A stretch of 64,000 nt of DNA from Clostridia bacterium (GTDB taxonomy: Bacteria; Bacillota; Clostridia; Oscillospirales; Acutalibacteraceae), in NCBI GenBank assembly GCA_024404145.1, contig JAKSQK010000004.1, positions 38,766-102,765 on the forward strand. The letters are read 5' to 3'. Below are positions 10,025-17,286 of this stretch, piece after piece. The position numbers and the translations under genes are program-made. Numbering within the stretch: the stretch's first letter is position 1; every line of letters begins with the position of its first letter. The notes under the pieces are model-generated. The model was given only the letters and a program-made list of their open reading frames with translations, made no database searches and was not told the origin of the DNA.

Positions 10025-11144
10025 GCTTAAAATACATAAATAACTGACATTTAATCATTCCGTTATATAATTTTCTGCGCTTATCCGCCGAAGAGCCAAA
10101 ATGTTTTTCAAATTCATCGTGGGGGCTTATTATAAAGAATTTTTTGCCCTTTTCCAAAATAAATCTTTCGCCCATTGTTTTATAAAGGGATTCCGCTTGT
10201 TTTACATCAAGAAGCCGTTCTCCGTAAGGCGGGTTTGTTATAACAAGGCATCTTTCATCGGGCAAAACAAAGTCTTTTATATCGCCCGTTGCCGCTTTAA
10301 CATATTTTTCAACACCGGCTTTTTTGGCATTTTCAAGTGTCAAATCAACGCAGTTCTTATCAATATCAAAACCGGTTGCCGTGAAGTCAATATTATGAAG
10401 AATAAGGTCTTGCGCCCTCATTCTCTCCTCTTGCCAAACATTTTTTGGTATAGAATTAAATCTTTCGGCGGCAAAAAATCTGCGAAGTCCCGGAGCGATT
10501 TTGGCAGCCATCATGGCAGATTCGATTAAAAGCGTTCCGCTTCCGCAAAAGGGGTCGAAAAATTTTGTATCGGGATAAATTCTCGCAAGGTCGCACATAG
10601 CCGCCGCAAGAGTTTCTTTAAGCGGAGCATCGTTTGATTTTCTCCTGTATCCCCTTTTATGAAGACCTTCTCCCGAAGTATCAATCATAACCGTAACATT
10701 ATCTTTTAGAATGGTAAACTTTATTTTATATTCGGGGCCTGTTTCGGAAAACCAAGATATTCCGTATTTTGAAGAAAGTCTTGAAACTATGGCTTTCTTT
10801 ATTATTTTCTGACAGTCGGGCAAACTATGCAAAGCGGAATCAATCGTAGAGCCCGTTACGGGGAAAGAATCATCCTTTCCGATAAAGTTTTCAAAAGGCA
10901 ATGCTTTAACATTATCGAAAAGCTCGGCAAAAGATGTTGCGGTAAATTGCCCCATATTTATTAAAATTCTCTCAGCAAAACGAGAGTTTATATTTGCCCT
11001 TGCTACCATATTATAATCGCCCGAAAGCAAAACTCTGCCGTTTTCGGTTACAACATCGTCAAAGCCCATTCGCTTAAATTCTTCGGCGGCAATGCTTTCA
11101 ATACCGAAAATGCAAGGCGCTATCAATTTAATTATTTCGTTCAT
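9978..11144 (-). CDS. THUMP-domain class I SAM RNA methyltransferase (RlmL/YpsC-like)
   Basis: A 388-residue protein with an N-terminal THUMP RNA-binding domain (about residues 45-150) and a C-terminal Rossmann methyltransferase. Motifs are FDPFCGSGTLLIESAMMA (SAM binding), TGFDIDKNCVDLTLENAKKAG and the catalytic ITNPPYGERL, which mark N2-guanine methyltransferases of the RlmL/YpsC group; the target is probably G2445-type of 23S rRNA. The start at 11144 (MNEIIKLIAPC) is preferred to an upstream in-frame codon because it matches the family. It overlaps the fumarase stop by one base. The last ~15 codons (EAFKPKSAQKGDF) are encoded by the repeat at 9924-10024. Confidence 0.88.
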   Translation of the reverse strand: MNEIIKLIAPCIFGIESIAAEEFKRMGFDDVVTENGRVLLSGDYNMVARANINSRFAERILINMGQFTATSFAELFDNVKALPFENFIGKDDSFPVTGSTIDSALHSLPDCQKIIKKAIVSRLSSKYGISWFSETGPEYKIKFTILKDNVTVMIDTSGEGLHKRGYRRKSNDAPLKETLAAAMCDLARIYPDTKFFDPFCGSGTLLIESAMMAAKIAPGLRRFFAAERFNSIPKNVWQEERMRAQDLILHNIDFTATGFDIDKNCVDLTLENAKKAGVEKYVKAATGDIKDFVLPDERCLVITNPPYGERLLDVKQAESLYKTMGERFILEKGKKFFIISPHDEFEKHFGSSADKRRKLYNGMIKCQLFMYFKHNEAFKPKSAQKGDF

Positions 11145-11998
11145 TATTCTATTACCGCAGTCGCATGTCTTGTAACAAAGCAACCTATATTCACCGCAAC
11201 CGGCAACCCGGCAATATGAGTTGGCGCAGTTTCGATATTTACCGCCAAAGCGGTAGTATCGCCGCCGAATCCTTGCGGTCCTATATCAAGACTGTTTATT
11301 TTATCTAATAACTCTTTTTCCAAATCGGCATAAAAACTGTTGCTGTTTCTAATATTTATATCTCGGCAAAGAGCAATTTTTGAAAGTAATGCGCATTGTT
11401 CAAAATCGCCACCGATACCAACGCCGACAACAATGGGAGGGCATGGATTATTCGATGCTTTTTTAACTGTTTCGAGAATGGCATTTACAACACCCTCTTT
11501 TCCGACAGCAGGTTTAAGCATTGAAATTCCGCTCATATTTTCGCTGCCAAATCCCTTTGGCGCAACCGTAACGGTAACACAGTCGCCCTCAACAATTCTT
11601 GTATGTATTACAGCAGGAGTATTATCATCGGTATTGACCCTTAAAAGCGGGTCGTTTACAACCGATTTTCTCAAAAGCCCTTGCTCATATCCAAGTTTAA
11701 CACCAAGATTTACGGCATCAGAAAGATTACCGCCGACAAGATGCACATCTTGACCGATATCAAGAAAGACAACCGCCATACCGGTATCTTGACATATCGG
11801 AAGATTCATATCTTTGGCGGCTTTCAAATTATTTTCAATATCGGATAAAACACTTTTTGCAAGTGAATTCTTTTCGCAATTACTGCAAAAATAGATTTTT
11901 TCTTCGATATCGCTCGGTAAAGTTTTATTTGCCGTAATGCATAAATCTTTTACCGTTTCGGTTATTTTTTTAACATCTATTTCTTTAATCTTAATCAC
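11144..11998 (-). CDS. class I fumarate hydratase, alpha (N-terminal) subunit
   Basis: A 284-residue protein of the TtdA/FumA alpha family, an oxygen-sensitive [4Fe-4S] enzyme interconverting fumarate and malate. Candidate cluster ligands sit in LPICQDTGMAV, FGSENMS and NNPCPPIVVGVGIGGDFEQC. In two-subunit enzymes the beta (swivel) subunit normally lies next door, but here the following gene is an RNA methyltransferase and no beta subunit is found in the window. L-tartrate dehydratase alpha is a possible alternative. The start is a GTG at 11998 with no strong ribosome site, so the N-terminus is uncertain by a few codons. Confidence 0.85.
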   Translation of the reverse strand: MIKIKEIDVKKITETVKDLCITANKTLPSDIEEKIYFCSNCEKNSLAKSVLSDIENNLKAAKDMNLPICQDTGMAVVFLDIGQDVHLVGGNLSDAVNLGVKLGYEQGLLRKSVVNDPLLRVNTDDNTPAVIHTRIVEGDCVTVTVAPKGFGSENMSGISMLKPAVGKEGVVNAILETVKKASNNPCPPIVVGVGIGGDFEQCALLSKIALCRDINIRNSNSFYADLEKELLDKINSLDIGPQGFGGDTTALAVNIETAPTHIAGLPVAVNIGCFVTRHATAVIE

Positions 11999-12011
11999 AT
12001 CTTTTCAAAAA

Positions 12012-12048
12012 CAAAAGGCGGTTTCACCGAGTTGAGATGAAACGCCTA
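12012..12048 (-). terminator. intrinsic terminator after yabR
   Basis: On the minus strand the arms AGGCGTTTCA and TGAAACCGCCT (one bulge) are followed by a T-rich stretch, just after the S1-domain gene. Confidence 0.75.
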
Positions 12049-12053
12049 ATATT

Positions 12054-12500
12054 CTATCTGTTATTTGCTCCGCGTTTTGAACGGCGAACTTCGGGATTTT
12101 TTCTCTTCAAGTCAGAAAACTTTTCATCGCTTGATGCCTTAAACTTGTTCATCATTTCTTCAAAAGAAGCGGGTTCTGTTTTTTGGGGAGCCCATTCAAA
12201 ATTGGGGTTGGGTTTCCCTGCTTTTCGATTTTCACCAAATTTAGGATTATATGTCTTTTGCGGTTTTGGAGTAGCTTTCTTTATGCTGAGCGAAATCTTA
12301 TTATCCTCGCCGATATTTATTACCTTGGCTTTTACAATATCGCCAAGCTTTATAAAATCGTTAATATTGTTAACATAATCGTTCGCAACCTCGGATATAT
12401 GCACCATACCCGAAAGTTCTTCGCCAATACTTACAAAAACACCATAATCTTTGACCGATACTACTTTCCCCTCAACAATTTCCCCTACTTTTAACTGCAT
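12054..12500 (-). CDS. yabR: S1 RNA-binding domain protein, YabR/GSP13-like
   Basis: A 148-residue protein with one N-terminal S1 domain (residues 1-75; VGEIVEGKVVSVKDYGVFV, GMVHISEVA, VINIGEDNKISLSIKK) and a basic, disordered tail rich in K, P and N. Similar proteins bind RNA or ribosomes. Its position directly after divIC is the same as yabR in Bacillus subtilis. It ends before a terminator and closes the sporulation/division cluster. Confidence 0.85.
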   Translation of the reverse strand: MQLKVGEIVEGKVVSVKDYGVFVSIGEELSGMVHISEVANDYVNNINDFIKLGDIVKAKVINIGEDNKISLSIKKATPKPQKTYNPKFGENRKAGKPNPNFEWAPQKTEPASFEEMMNKFKASSDEKFSDLKRKNPEVRRSKRGANNR

Positions 12501-12524
12501 AAATGAATTGTAACTCCTTCAAAA

Positions 12525-12818
12525 TCAATTGCCTGAAATATCAACAAATATTTCTTCGTTTGAATAGACAAATCCAAGTCTTTGCCTTGCCGCTTTTTCT
12601 ATCATCTGCTTTTTAGAGCCGTTATTGAGCAAATCTTTCAATTCTTCAACATCGGCTTTCTTGGTTTCATACTGATTTGTAAGCGAATTAAGTTCGTTTT
12701 GCTTAGTATTCAAATCGTTCCAAAGGCCATAAAGTTTGGCAATCATAAATACCGAAACGGCTATCACCAACAAACGAATAAGAACACTATGTTTTTTCTT
12801 TTTCCGAGCCAAAAACAA
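12525..12818 (-). CDS. divIC: septum formation initiator DivIC/FtsB-like
   Basis: A 97-residue bitopic membrane protein: basic N-terminus (LARKKKKHS), one membrane helix (about residues 12-31), then an extracellular coiled coil (LNTKQNELNSLTNQYETKKADVEELKDLL) and a small C-terminal domain with ARQRLGFVYSNEEIFVDI. DivIC works with FtsL and DivIB in the divisome that triggers septal peptidoglycan synthesis. The order yabQ-divIC-yabR matches Bacillus. It starts one base after the yabQ stop. Confidence 0.88.
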   Translation of the reverse strand: MFLARKKKKHSVLIRLLVIAVSVFMIAKLYGLWNDLNTKQNELNSLTNQYETKKADVEELKDLLNNGSKKQMIEKAARQRLGFVYSNEEIFVDISGN

Positions 12819-13289
12819 TCACTTCTTTTTAACCTTATACTTACAAAAATAAGTATATAACAAACTATATATATTTTTCAAGAGTTTTTTTGAAAAGAAA
12901 GCCCATTTTAAGCAGTTTTTTACTGTTTTTTCGCTTATTTTTTGCAAGTAATAAAAAATCAGGCGGTAAAGAAGGCAAAAATACGAAATAATCTTTGAAA
13001 AAATAAATAAAATAAATTTCGAAAAAATAAGGTTTGCAACTGCAAAACCGAGTATCTGAAAACCGAATATATAGTATCTCACCATTCCGTTTGTGAGAGC
13101 AAACAACAAAAGAATATTGCAAAACGAATAAAAAACTAAAAAGAGTATATCCGCCATCTCTTTTTTAGTTTTTGATTTTATCTTTTCTTTTATCGCTTTT
13201 ACAAACGAATATATAATCGAAAATATCATTCCGACCGTAAAAGAAATAAATATATTGAGCAGTTGACCTGAATTGCTTATTTCCCACAT
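12819..13289 (-). CDS. yabQ: spore cortex biosynthesis protein YabQ
   Basis: A 156-residue hydrophobic protein with about four membrane segments (near residues 10-30, 46-66, 72-92 and 93-115) and a basic C-terminus ending KYKVKKK. Sequence alone is weakly diagnostic, but size, topology and placement between yabP and divIC fit YabQ, which in Bacillus is needed for cortex formation and sits in the outer forespore membrane. It abuts yabP with no gap. Confidence 0.85.
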   Translation of the reverse strand: MWEISNSGQLLNIFISFTVGMIFSIIYSFVKAIKEKIKSKTKKEMADILFLVFYSFCNILLLFALTNGMVRYYIFGFQILGFAVANLIFSKFILFIFSKIISYFCLLYRLIFYYLQKISEKTVKNCLKWAFFSKKLLKNIYSLLYTYFCKYKVKKK

Positions 13290-13562
13290 TTACTTTAATA
13301 ATCTCGAAAAAAATCCGCCGTCAGACTTACTGCCCGAAAGATATATTACCCCATGGATTATTCCCGTCGCCTTAAAATCCCCGAGTTCATCATTAAAACT
13401 TGAAATTGACAGATTTTCGCCTTTAATGGTTATTTTGCTCTCAAAACCGTCAAGAAGTATAGATTCATCGTCAAAGGATATAACCGATTTTATTCCGCTC
13501 ATATCAACAGAACTTCTGTTGCTTATAACCGCTGTATGATTATCAAAATGCTTTTCAGACAT
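13290..13562 (-). CDS. yabP: sporulation protein YabP
   Basis: A 90-residue YabP/YqfC-family protein. It has the typical beta-rich core RSSVDMSGIKSVISFDDESILLDG and KITIKGENLSISSFNDELGDFKATGII. In Bacillus it cooperates with YabQ and SpoIVA in spore coat/cortex assembly. The start at 13562 (MSEKHFDNH) is chosen for family fit; its GGGG-type ribosome site lies inside the 3' arm of the hairpin at 13570-13599, which could mask it. Confidence 0.9.
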   Translation of the reverse strand: MSEKHFDNHTAVISNRSSVDMSGIKSVISFDDESILLDGFESKITIKGENLSISSFNDELGDFKATGIIHGVIYLSGSKSDGGFFSRLLK

Positions 13563-13569
13563 AAAAACA

Positions 13570-13599
13570 CCCCTTATAAACAAATATATTTATAAGGGG
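13570..13599 (-). promoter_or_regulatory. hairpin covering the yabP ribosome-binding site
   Basis: Perfect 11-bp inverted repeat: arms CCCCTTATAAA and TTTATAAGGGG around an 8-base loop. On the transcript the 3' arm ends AAGGGG, which is the only Shine-Dalgarno candidate for yabP, and TGTTTTT then the ATG follow. It may be a weak terminator after rqcP, a translational gate for yabP, or both. Confidence 0.65.
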
Positions 13600-13605
13600 C
13601 ATTAG

Positions 13606-13848
13606 TTATTCAATTATTCTGTAAAGAAGCGAAGCATCGTCCTTTTTAACGGTTTCATTTACCGCCAAAACTTCGAATTTAACAGGAGATGAGCCGAAGG
13701 ATATTTCCACCCTATCGCCTATCTTTACATCATAAGATGCTCTGGCAGTTTTTCCGTTAACAGTTACTCTCCCTGCATCACAGGCCTCGTTTGCTATCGT
13801 TCTTCTTTTGATTATTCTTGAAACCTTCAAATATTTATCAAGTCGCAT
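13606..13848 (-). CDS. rqcP: S4-domain ribosome quality control factor RqcP (YabO/Hsp15-like)
   Basis: An 80-residue protein that is almost entirely an S4 RNA-binding domain (MRLDKYLKVSRIIKRRTIANEACDAGRVTVNGK). In Bacillus RqcP (YabO) acts with RqcH to add alanine tails to stalled nascent chains on the 50S subunit. The start at 13848 has a TTGGAG ribosome site and the family-like first residues. It lies between HU and yabP, the yabO position in Bacillus. Confidence 0.92.
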   Translation of the reverse strand: MRLDKYLKVSRIIKRRTIANEACDAGRVTVNGKTARASYDVKIGDRVEISFGSSPVKFEVLAVNETVKKDDASLLYRIIE

Positions 13849-13861
13849 TATTTTCTCCAAA

Positions 13862-13890
13862 TAAAAAAGCCGCCCGATTAACGGACGGCT
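13862..13890 (-). terminator. intrinsic terminator after the HU gene
   Basis: A GC-rich stem AGCCGTCCG / CGGGCGGCT (one G-U pair) is followed by a run of T on the minus strand. It may allow only partial read-through into rqcP. Confidence 0.85.
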
Positions 13891-13905
13891 AAGAATAGAC
13901 GATAA

Positions 13906-14178
13906 TTATTTAACAGCGTCCTTGAATGCCTTACCGGCTTTGAATACCGGGCTCTTAGAAGCAGCAATCTTGATAGGAGCTTTAGTAAGCGGATTGATAC
14001 CGTTTCTTGCAGCACGAGTACGAACTTCGAATGTACCGAAGCCGATGAGCGCAACCTTATCATTCTTTTTAAGAGCAGCAACGATTGAATCGAAAACTGC
14101 AGCTACTGCCTTATCAGCGTCCTTTTTGGAAAGACCTGCTTTATCAGCAACTTTTGCAACTAGTTCTGTCTTGTTCAT
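13906..14178 (-). CDS. hup: HU family DNA-binding protein
   Basis: A 90-residue histone-like nucleoid protein: [25 protein letters not shown], the [21 protein letters not shown] saddle and the C-terminal [14 protein letters not shown] dimers bend and compact DNA. It has a strong TTAGGAGG ribosome site and its own terminator, and sits between the SpoVB-like gene and rqcP, where Bacillus has mazG (yabN). The 5' leader contains a small TTTGC-GAAA-GCAAA hairpin. Confidence 0.97.
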   Translation of the reverse strand: MNKTELVAKVADKAGLSKKDADKAVAAVFDSIVAALKKNDKVALIGFGTFEVRTRAARNGINPLTKAPIKIAASKSPVFKAGKAFKDAVK

Positions 14179-14325
14179 AATATGAACCTCCTAATTTTTT
14201 TAAGATTTGCTTTCGCAAAACATTTTACAAATGATGGTATTTTATCTACCAAATATACTTTTACCATAAATTGAAGGAAAAATCAACATATTTTTGTTAA
14301 AATATTGAAATTTTTTTATTTTTTA

Positions 14326-16077
14326 TCAAGATTTTCGTACAATTTTTAGTTTTTGGGCTACCAAAAGCACCTTATCGCCCATTGGAAGCGATAAAATATC
14401 CGACGGTTCTATTACCTTTAAGAGCGAAATCATTATCAGGTAAATAATTGCTGCAAATGCTATCGAAATAACGGTTGATAAAGAAACCGAGAAGAAATAT
14501 GAATTCAAAACAAAATAGCAAATATATGCCGATATACCGCATATAACACCTGCAACGACAGGTTTTATGAGAACAGACCTATAATTCGGTTTTACACCCG
14601 AATACTTTATAATCGAAACAAAATTTGCAATGCAAATATATCCGTAACAAAGCGTTGTTCCTATGGGTACACCTACGATGTTAACCGAAGGAATTCCGAC
14701 AAGGCAATAGTTTATAACGATTTTTACTACTGCGCCTACTGCAATATTTTTTAGCGGAATTTTCTCTTTTCCTATTGCTTGAAGCATATTTACAAGAGGA
14801 GCATTTATACCGGCAAATACTGCGCAAACCCCTAAAATACGAAGGTTTGGAGCCGCTATTGCAATGGCGGCTTCGTTGCTGTAAAGCAACGAAAGAATTC
14901 CGTAAGAAAGCGCAAAAATACCTGCACCGCAAGGAAGCGCAATAATAGCAACTGTTCTGATAATTGTTTCTATATTTGATTTTATCTCGGCAGGGTCTTT
15001 TCTTATCCACGCCTTTGCCAAAACCGGAATTGCGCTGACACCGAGAGTTGATGTCAAAACGGGAATTAAATTATAAATTGAAAATGCAAATCCCCTATGG
15101 CAACCGTAAAGCGAATTAGGTAAATCTTTTGCCATATCAAAAGCGCTGTTGGCAGACTTTTCATAATTTATCAAATTAGTAAATGTTGCGGCAAAATATT
15201 CGGGGGCTTTTGATACTGCATTGGACAACTGTTTTTGCACCATAACAACATCTATAAGACTTGTAATATTATTGACAAGCGAACCTAAAACAATTGGTAT
15301 TGCAATAATGATTATGCCCTTAATTTGGCTCTTAAATCCTATGGGCTCGGGCGAAGAAAGATAGAGAGTTTTCGAAATATCTTTCCATTTATACAACCTA
15401 TATCTTATCAAAAGAAACAGCGTACTGAGCGCTTCTCCGAGCGTTATTCCGACAAGAGCACCTGCTGCCGCAAGTGAATAATTATTGGTGGTTTTAAGAA
15501 TAATCGATGCCAAAGTAAACCCGAAAACAAGTTTTCCGAGCGCTTCTAATATTTCGCTGATGCCCGTTGGCGTCATATTTCCGAGACCTTCAAAATATCC
15601 TCGGTATGCCGACATAATGCAACAAAAAGCAAGTGATGGCGCAATGGCAAGTATTCCAGAAAGCGCACCGGAATTAAAAGTTTGAAGGTTAAGCGTTAAA
15701 CCGAAAATGTTAAGCGAAAATGCGCCTGTAAGCAAAAACGCAAGTAATACCATTAGAACAAAACCTGTTCCGCCGGTAACTAAAAAAATCAACTGCGCTG
15801 CACGAAGCGTTTTCGTAACATCTTTATATCTCGATTTTGCAGAGTATTCCGCAACTATCCTTGATATCGCAATAGGCAGACCCGCCATTGCAATAGAATA
15901 CATCGGAACATATAAATCATAGGCAGTAGAATAATATCCCATACCGCTTGAACCTAAAATATTCGTTAGCGGTATTCTGTAAACGGCACCTATAATTTTT
16001 GCAAGAACAGTTGCAACTATTAAAATTATCGACCCATGTAAAAAACTCTGTTGTTTAGTTTCTGATTTTGAAGACAT
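14326..16077 (-). CDS. SpoVB/MurJ-like polysaccharide flippase (MOP superfamily)
   Basis: A 583-residue membrane protein with about 14 hydrophobic helices and the MATE/MOP-type N-terminus FLHGSIILIVATVLAKIIGAVYRIPLTNILGSSGMGYYS. SpoVB-type proteins are proposed lipid II flippases for spore cortex synthesis. The gene heads the block spoVB-like, HU, rqcP, yabP, yabQ, divIC, yabR, equivalent to yabM onwards in Bacillus, which supports a role in sporulation or cell-wall export. Assignment to SpoVB rather than another MurJ relative is by context. Confidence 0.85.
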   Translation of the reverse strand: MSSKSETKQQSFLHGSIILIVATVLAKIIGAVYRIPLTNILGSSGMGYYSTAYDLYVPMYSIAMAGLPIAISRIVAEYSAKSRYKDVTKTLRAAQLIFLVTGGTGFVLMVLLAFLLTGAFSLNIFGLTLNLQTFNSGALSGILAIAPSLAFCCIMSAYRGYFEGLGNMTPTGISEILEALGKLVFGFTLASIILKTTNNYSLAAAGALVGITLGEALSTLFLLIRYRLYKWKDISKTLYLSSPEPIGFKSQIKGIIIIAIPIVLGSLVNNITSLIDVVMVQKQLSNAVSKAPEYFAATFTNLINYEKSANSAFDMAKDLPNSLYGCHRGFAFSIYNLIPVLTSTLGVSAIPVLAKAWIRKDPAEIKSNIETIIRTVAIIALPCGAGIFALSYGILSLLYSNEAAIAIAAPNLRILGVCAVFAGINAPLVNMLQAIGKEKIPLKNIAVGAVVKIVINYCLVGIPSVNIVGVPIGTTLCYGYICIANFVSIIKYSGVKPNYRSVLIKPVVAGVICGISAYICYFVLNSYFFSVSLSTVISIAFAAIIYLIMISLLKVIEPSDILSLPMGDKVLLVAQKLKIVRKS

Positions 16078-16087
16078 ACTATCACCG

Positions 16088-16774
16088 TTAAGAAATACTG
16101 TCTAATAAACGATAGAAATTATCGAACAAAACATCACCGCTGTTTATATTCATATCACGGTATTGCTCAACATTTTCATCAGCACCGTCAGAAACTCTTC
16201 TGATGCAATAAAGCGGTATTTTTGCCATATCGCATACCGAAGCGATAGCGGCAGTTTCCATATCGCAGGTTTTGGCGTTATAGTTGTTTTGGAAAAAATC
16301 CGCATCTTCCTTTTTGGAAATAAATCTATCTCCGCAAACGGCGGCACCGACAACTGCTTGTGGCAAAACCTTCTTAATATCTTCTATGATTTTGTCGTCT
16401 GTATAGTAGATATACTCCTGGCAAGGTTTTTCGCAAAGTTTATAGCCGAGAGGAGTTAAATCAAAATCGTGCTCCATAAATGAATCGGGAATGGCAAATT
16501 TGCCGATAGTTGAATTGCCGATACCGCCCGATAAACCGTAATTCATAATACAATCGCATCCGTCAGAGATGAGTTTTGCGGTAATGGCGGCGGCATTTAC
16601 CTTTCCAATTCCGCAAAATACGGCAACACAATCGGTTGAGTTTACCTTAAATCTCAAAGTTTTTCTTGAAAATTCAAGCGTTTCTTCGGCGCCGTTCTTT
16701 GTAAAGTATTCGTAAAGCGGTTTGAATTCCATTTCATCCGCAACAACAATTCCTATTTTTTTATATGCACACAT
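16088..16774 (-). CDS. mtnN: 5'-methylthioadenosine/S-adenosylhomocysteine nucleosidase
   Basis: A 228-residue purine nucleosidase that splits adenine from MTA and SAH, clearing SAM by-products. N-terminal IGIVVADEMEFKPLYEYF contains the acidic catalytic residue, FCGIGKVNAAAITAKLISDGCD and NYGLSGGIGN form the substrate pocket, CDMETAAIASVCDMA binds ribose and RRVSDGADENVEQY carries the catalytic aspartate. It has a strong GGAGGAAT ribosome site and ends 10 bases before the flippase gene. A related nucleoside phosphorylase activity cannot be excluded. Confidence 0.85.
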   Translation of the reverse strand: MCAYKKIGIVVADEMEFKPLYEYFTKNGAEETLEFSRKTLRFKVNSTDCVAVFCGIGKVNAAAITAKLISDGCDCIMNYGLSGGIGNSTIGKFAIPDSFMEHDFDLTPLGYKLCEKPCQEYIYYTDDKIIEDIKKVLPQAVVGAAVCGDRFISKKEDADFFQNNYNAKTCDMETAAIASVCDMAKIPLYCIRRVSDGADENVEQYRDMNINSGDVLFDNFYRLLDSIS

Positions 16775-16775
16775 A

Positions 16776-17159
16776 TTATTCCTCCGAAGAATCGAAAACT
16801 AATTTTTCGCCGCATTTACTGCAAAAAACGGCAGTTTCATCTATTACGGCACCGCAAGAAGGACAAATACGGTTTGATTTCGCATAGTTGATTTCGTTGT
16901 TTAGCTCATCAATCTTTTCGTTGATTTGGACTATTTCGTCGCATATAGACCTATCGTCTTCATTTAACTGCTCGAAATTTTCCAAGCTCAAAAAATAATT
17001 TTTGCCGAGTTTTGCAAAAAGTTTTTCTCTTTTCGATTTCAATGTTGAAACATTGAATTTAAGTTTTTCAGTACTTAAAACCTCGCCGGTTTTCTTGTAA
17101 GCAACCTCAAATGCTGATTTTGCCTTATCAAAAGCATTGTCAAAAAAATCTCTTTCCAT
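16776..17159 (-). CDS. zinc-ribbon domain protein with helical N-terminus, unknown function
   Basis: A ~127-residue soluble protein. Residues ~1-90 are charged and helical (FDNAFDKAKSAFEVAYKKTGEVLS, QINEKIDELNNEINYAKSN), likely a coiled coil, followed by a C-terminal zinc ribbon RICPSCGAVIDETAVFCSKCGEKL (two CxxC pairs). Such proteins are common in Clostridia but uncharacterised. The start is ambiguous between ATGs at 17171 and 17159; the AAAGGA ribosome site is too close to the first and rather far from the second. It has its own promoter at 17258-17286. Confidence 0.75.
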   Translation of the reverse strand: MERDFFDNAFDKAKSAFEVAYKKTGEVLSTEKLKFNVSTLKSKREKLFAKLGKNYFLSLENFEQLNEDDRSICDEIVQINEKIDELNNEINYAKSNRICPSCGAVIDETAVFCSKCGEKLVFDSSEE

Positions 17160-17257
17160 TGTTATTACCATTTCCTTTCAAGAGGCAACAAGCGCCTTTA
17201 TATTTATCAGCAAAAAATGCTGATATTTTAATTTTTGAAACCATAAGTCGTATGGAT

Positions 17258-17286
17258 ATTATACCATAAAATATATGATTTTACAA
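17258..17286 (-). promoter_or_regulatory. sigma-A promoter for the zinc-ribbon/mtnN/flippase genes
   Basis: Minus-strand TTGTAA (17286-17281) and TATAAT (17263-17258) with a 17-base spacer; the -35 box overlaps the end of hemZ. A stem-loop TATCAGCA/TGCTGATA lies in the 5' leader at about 17200-17225. Confidence 0.65.
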
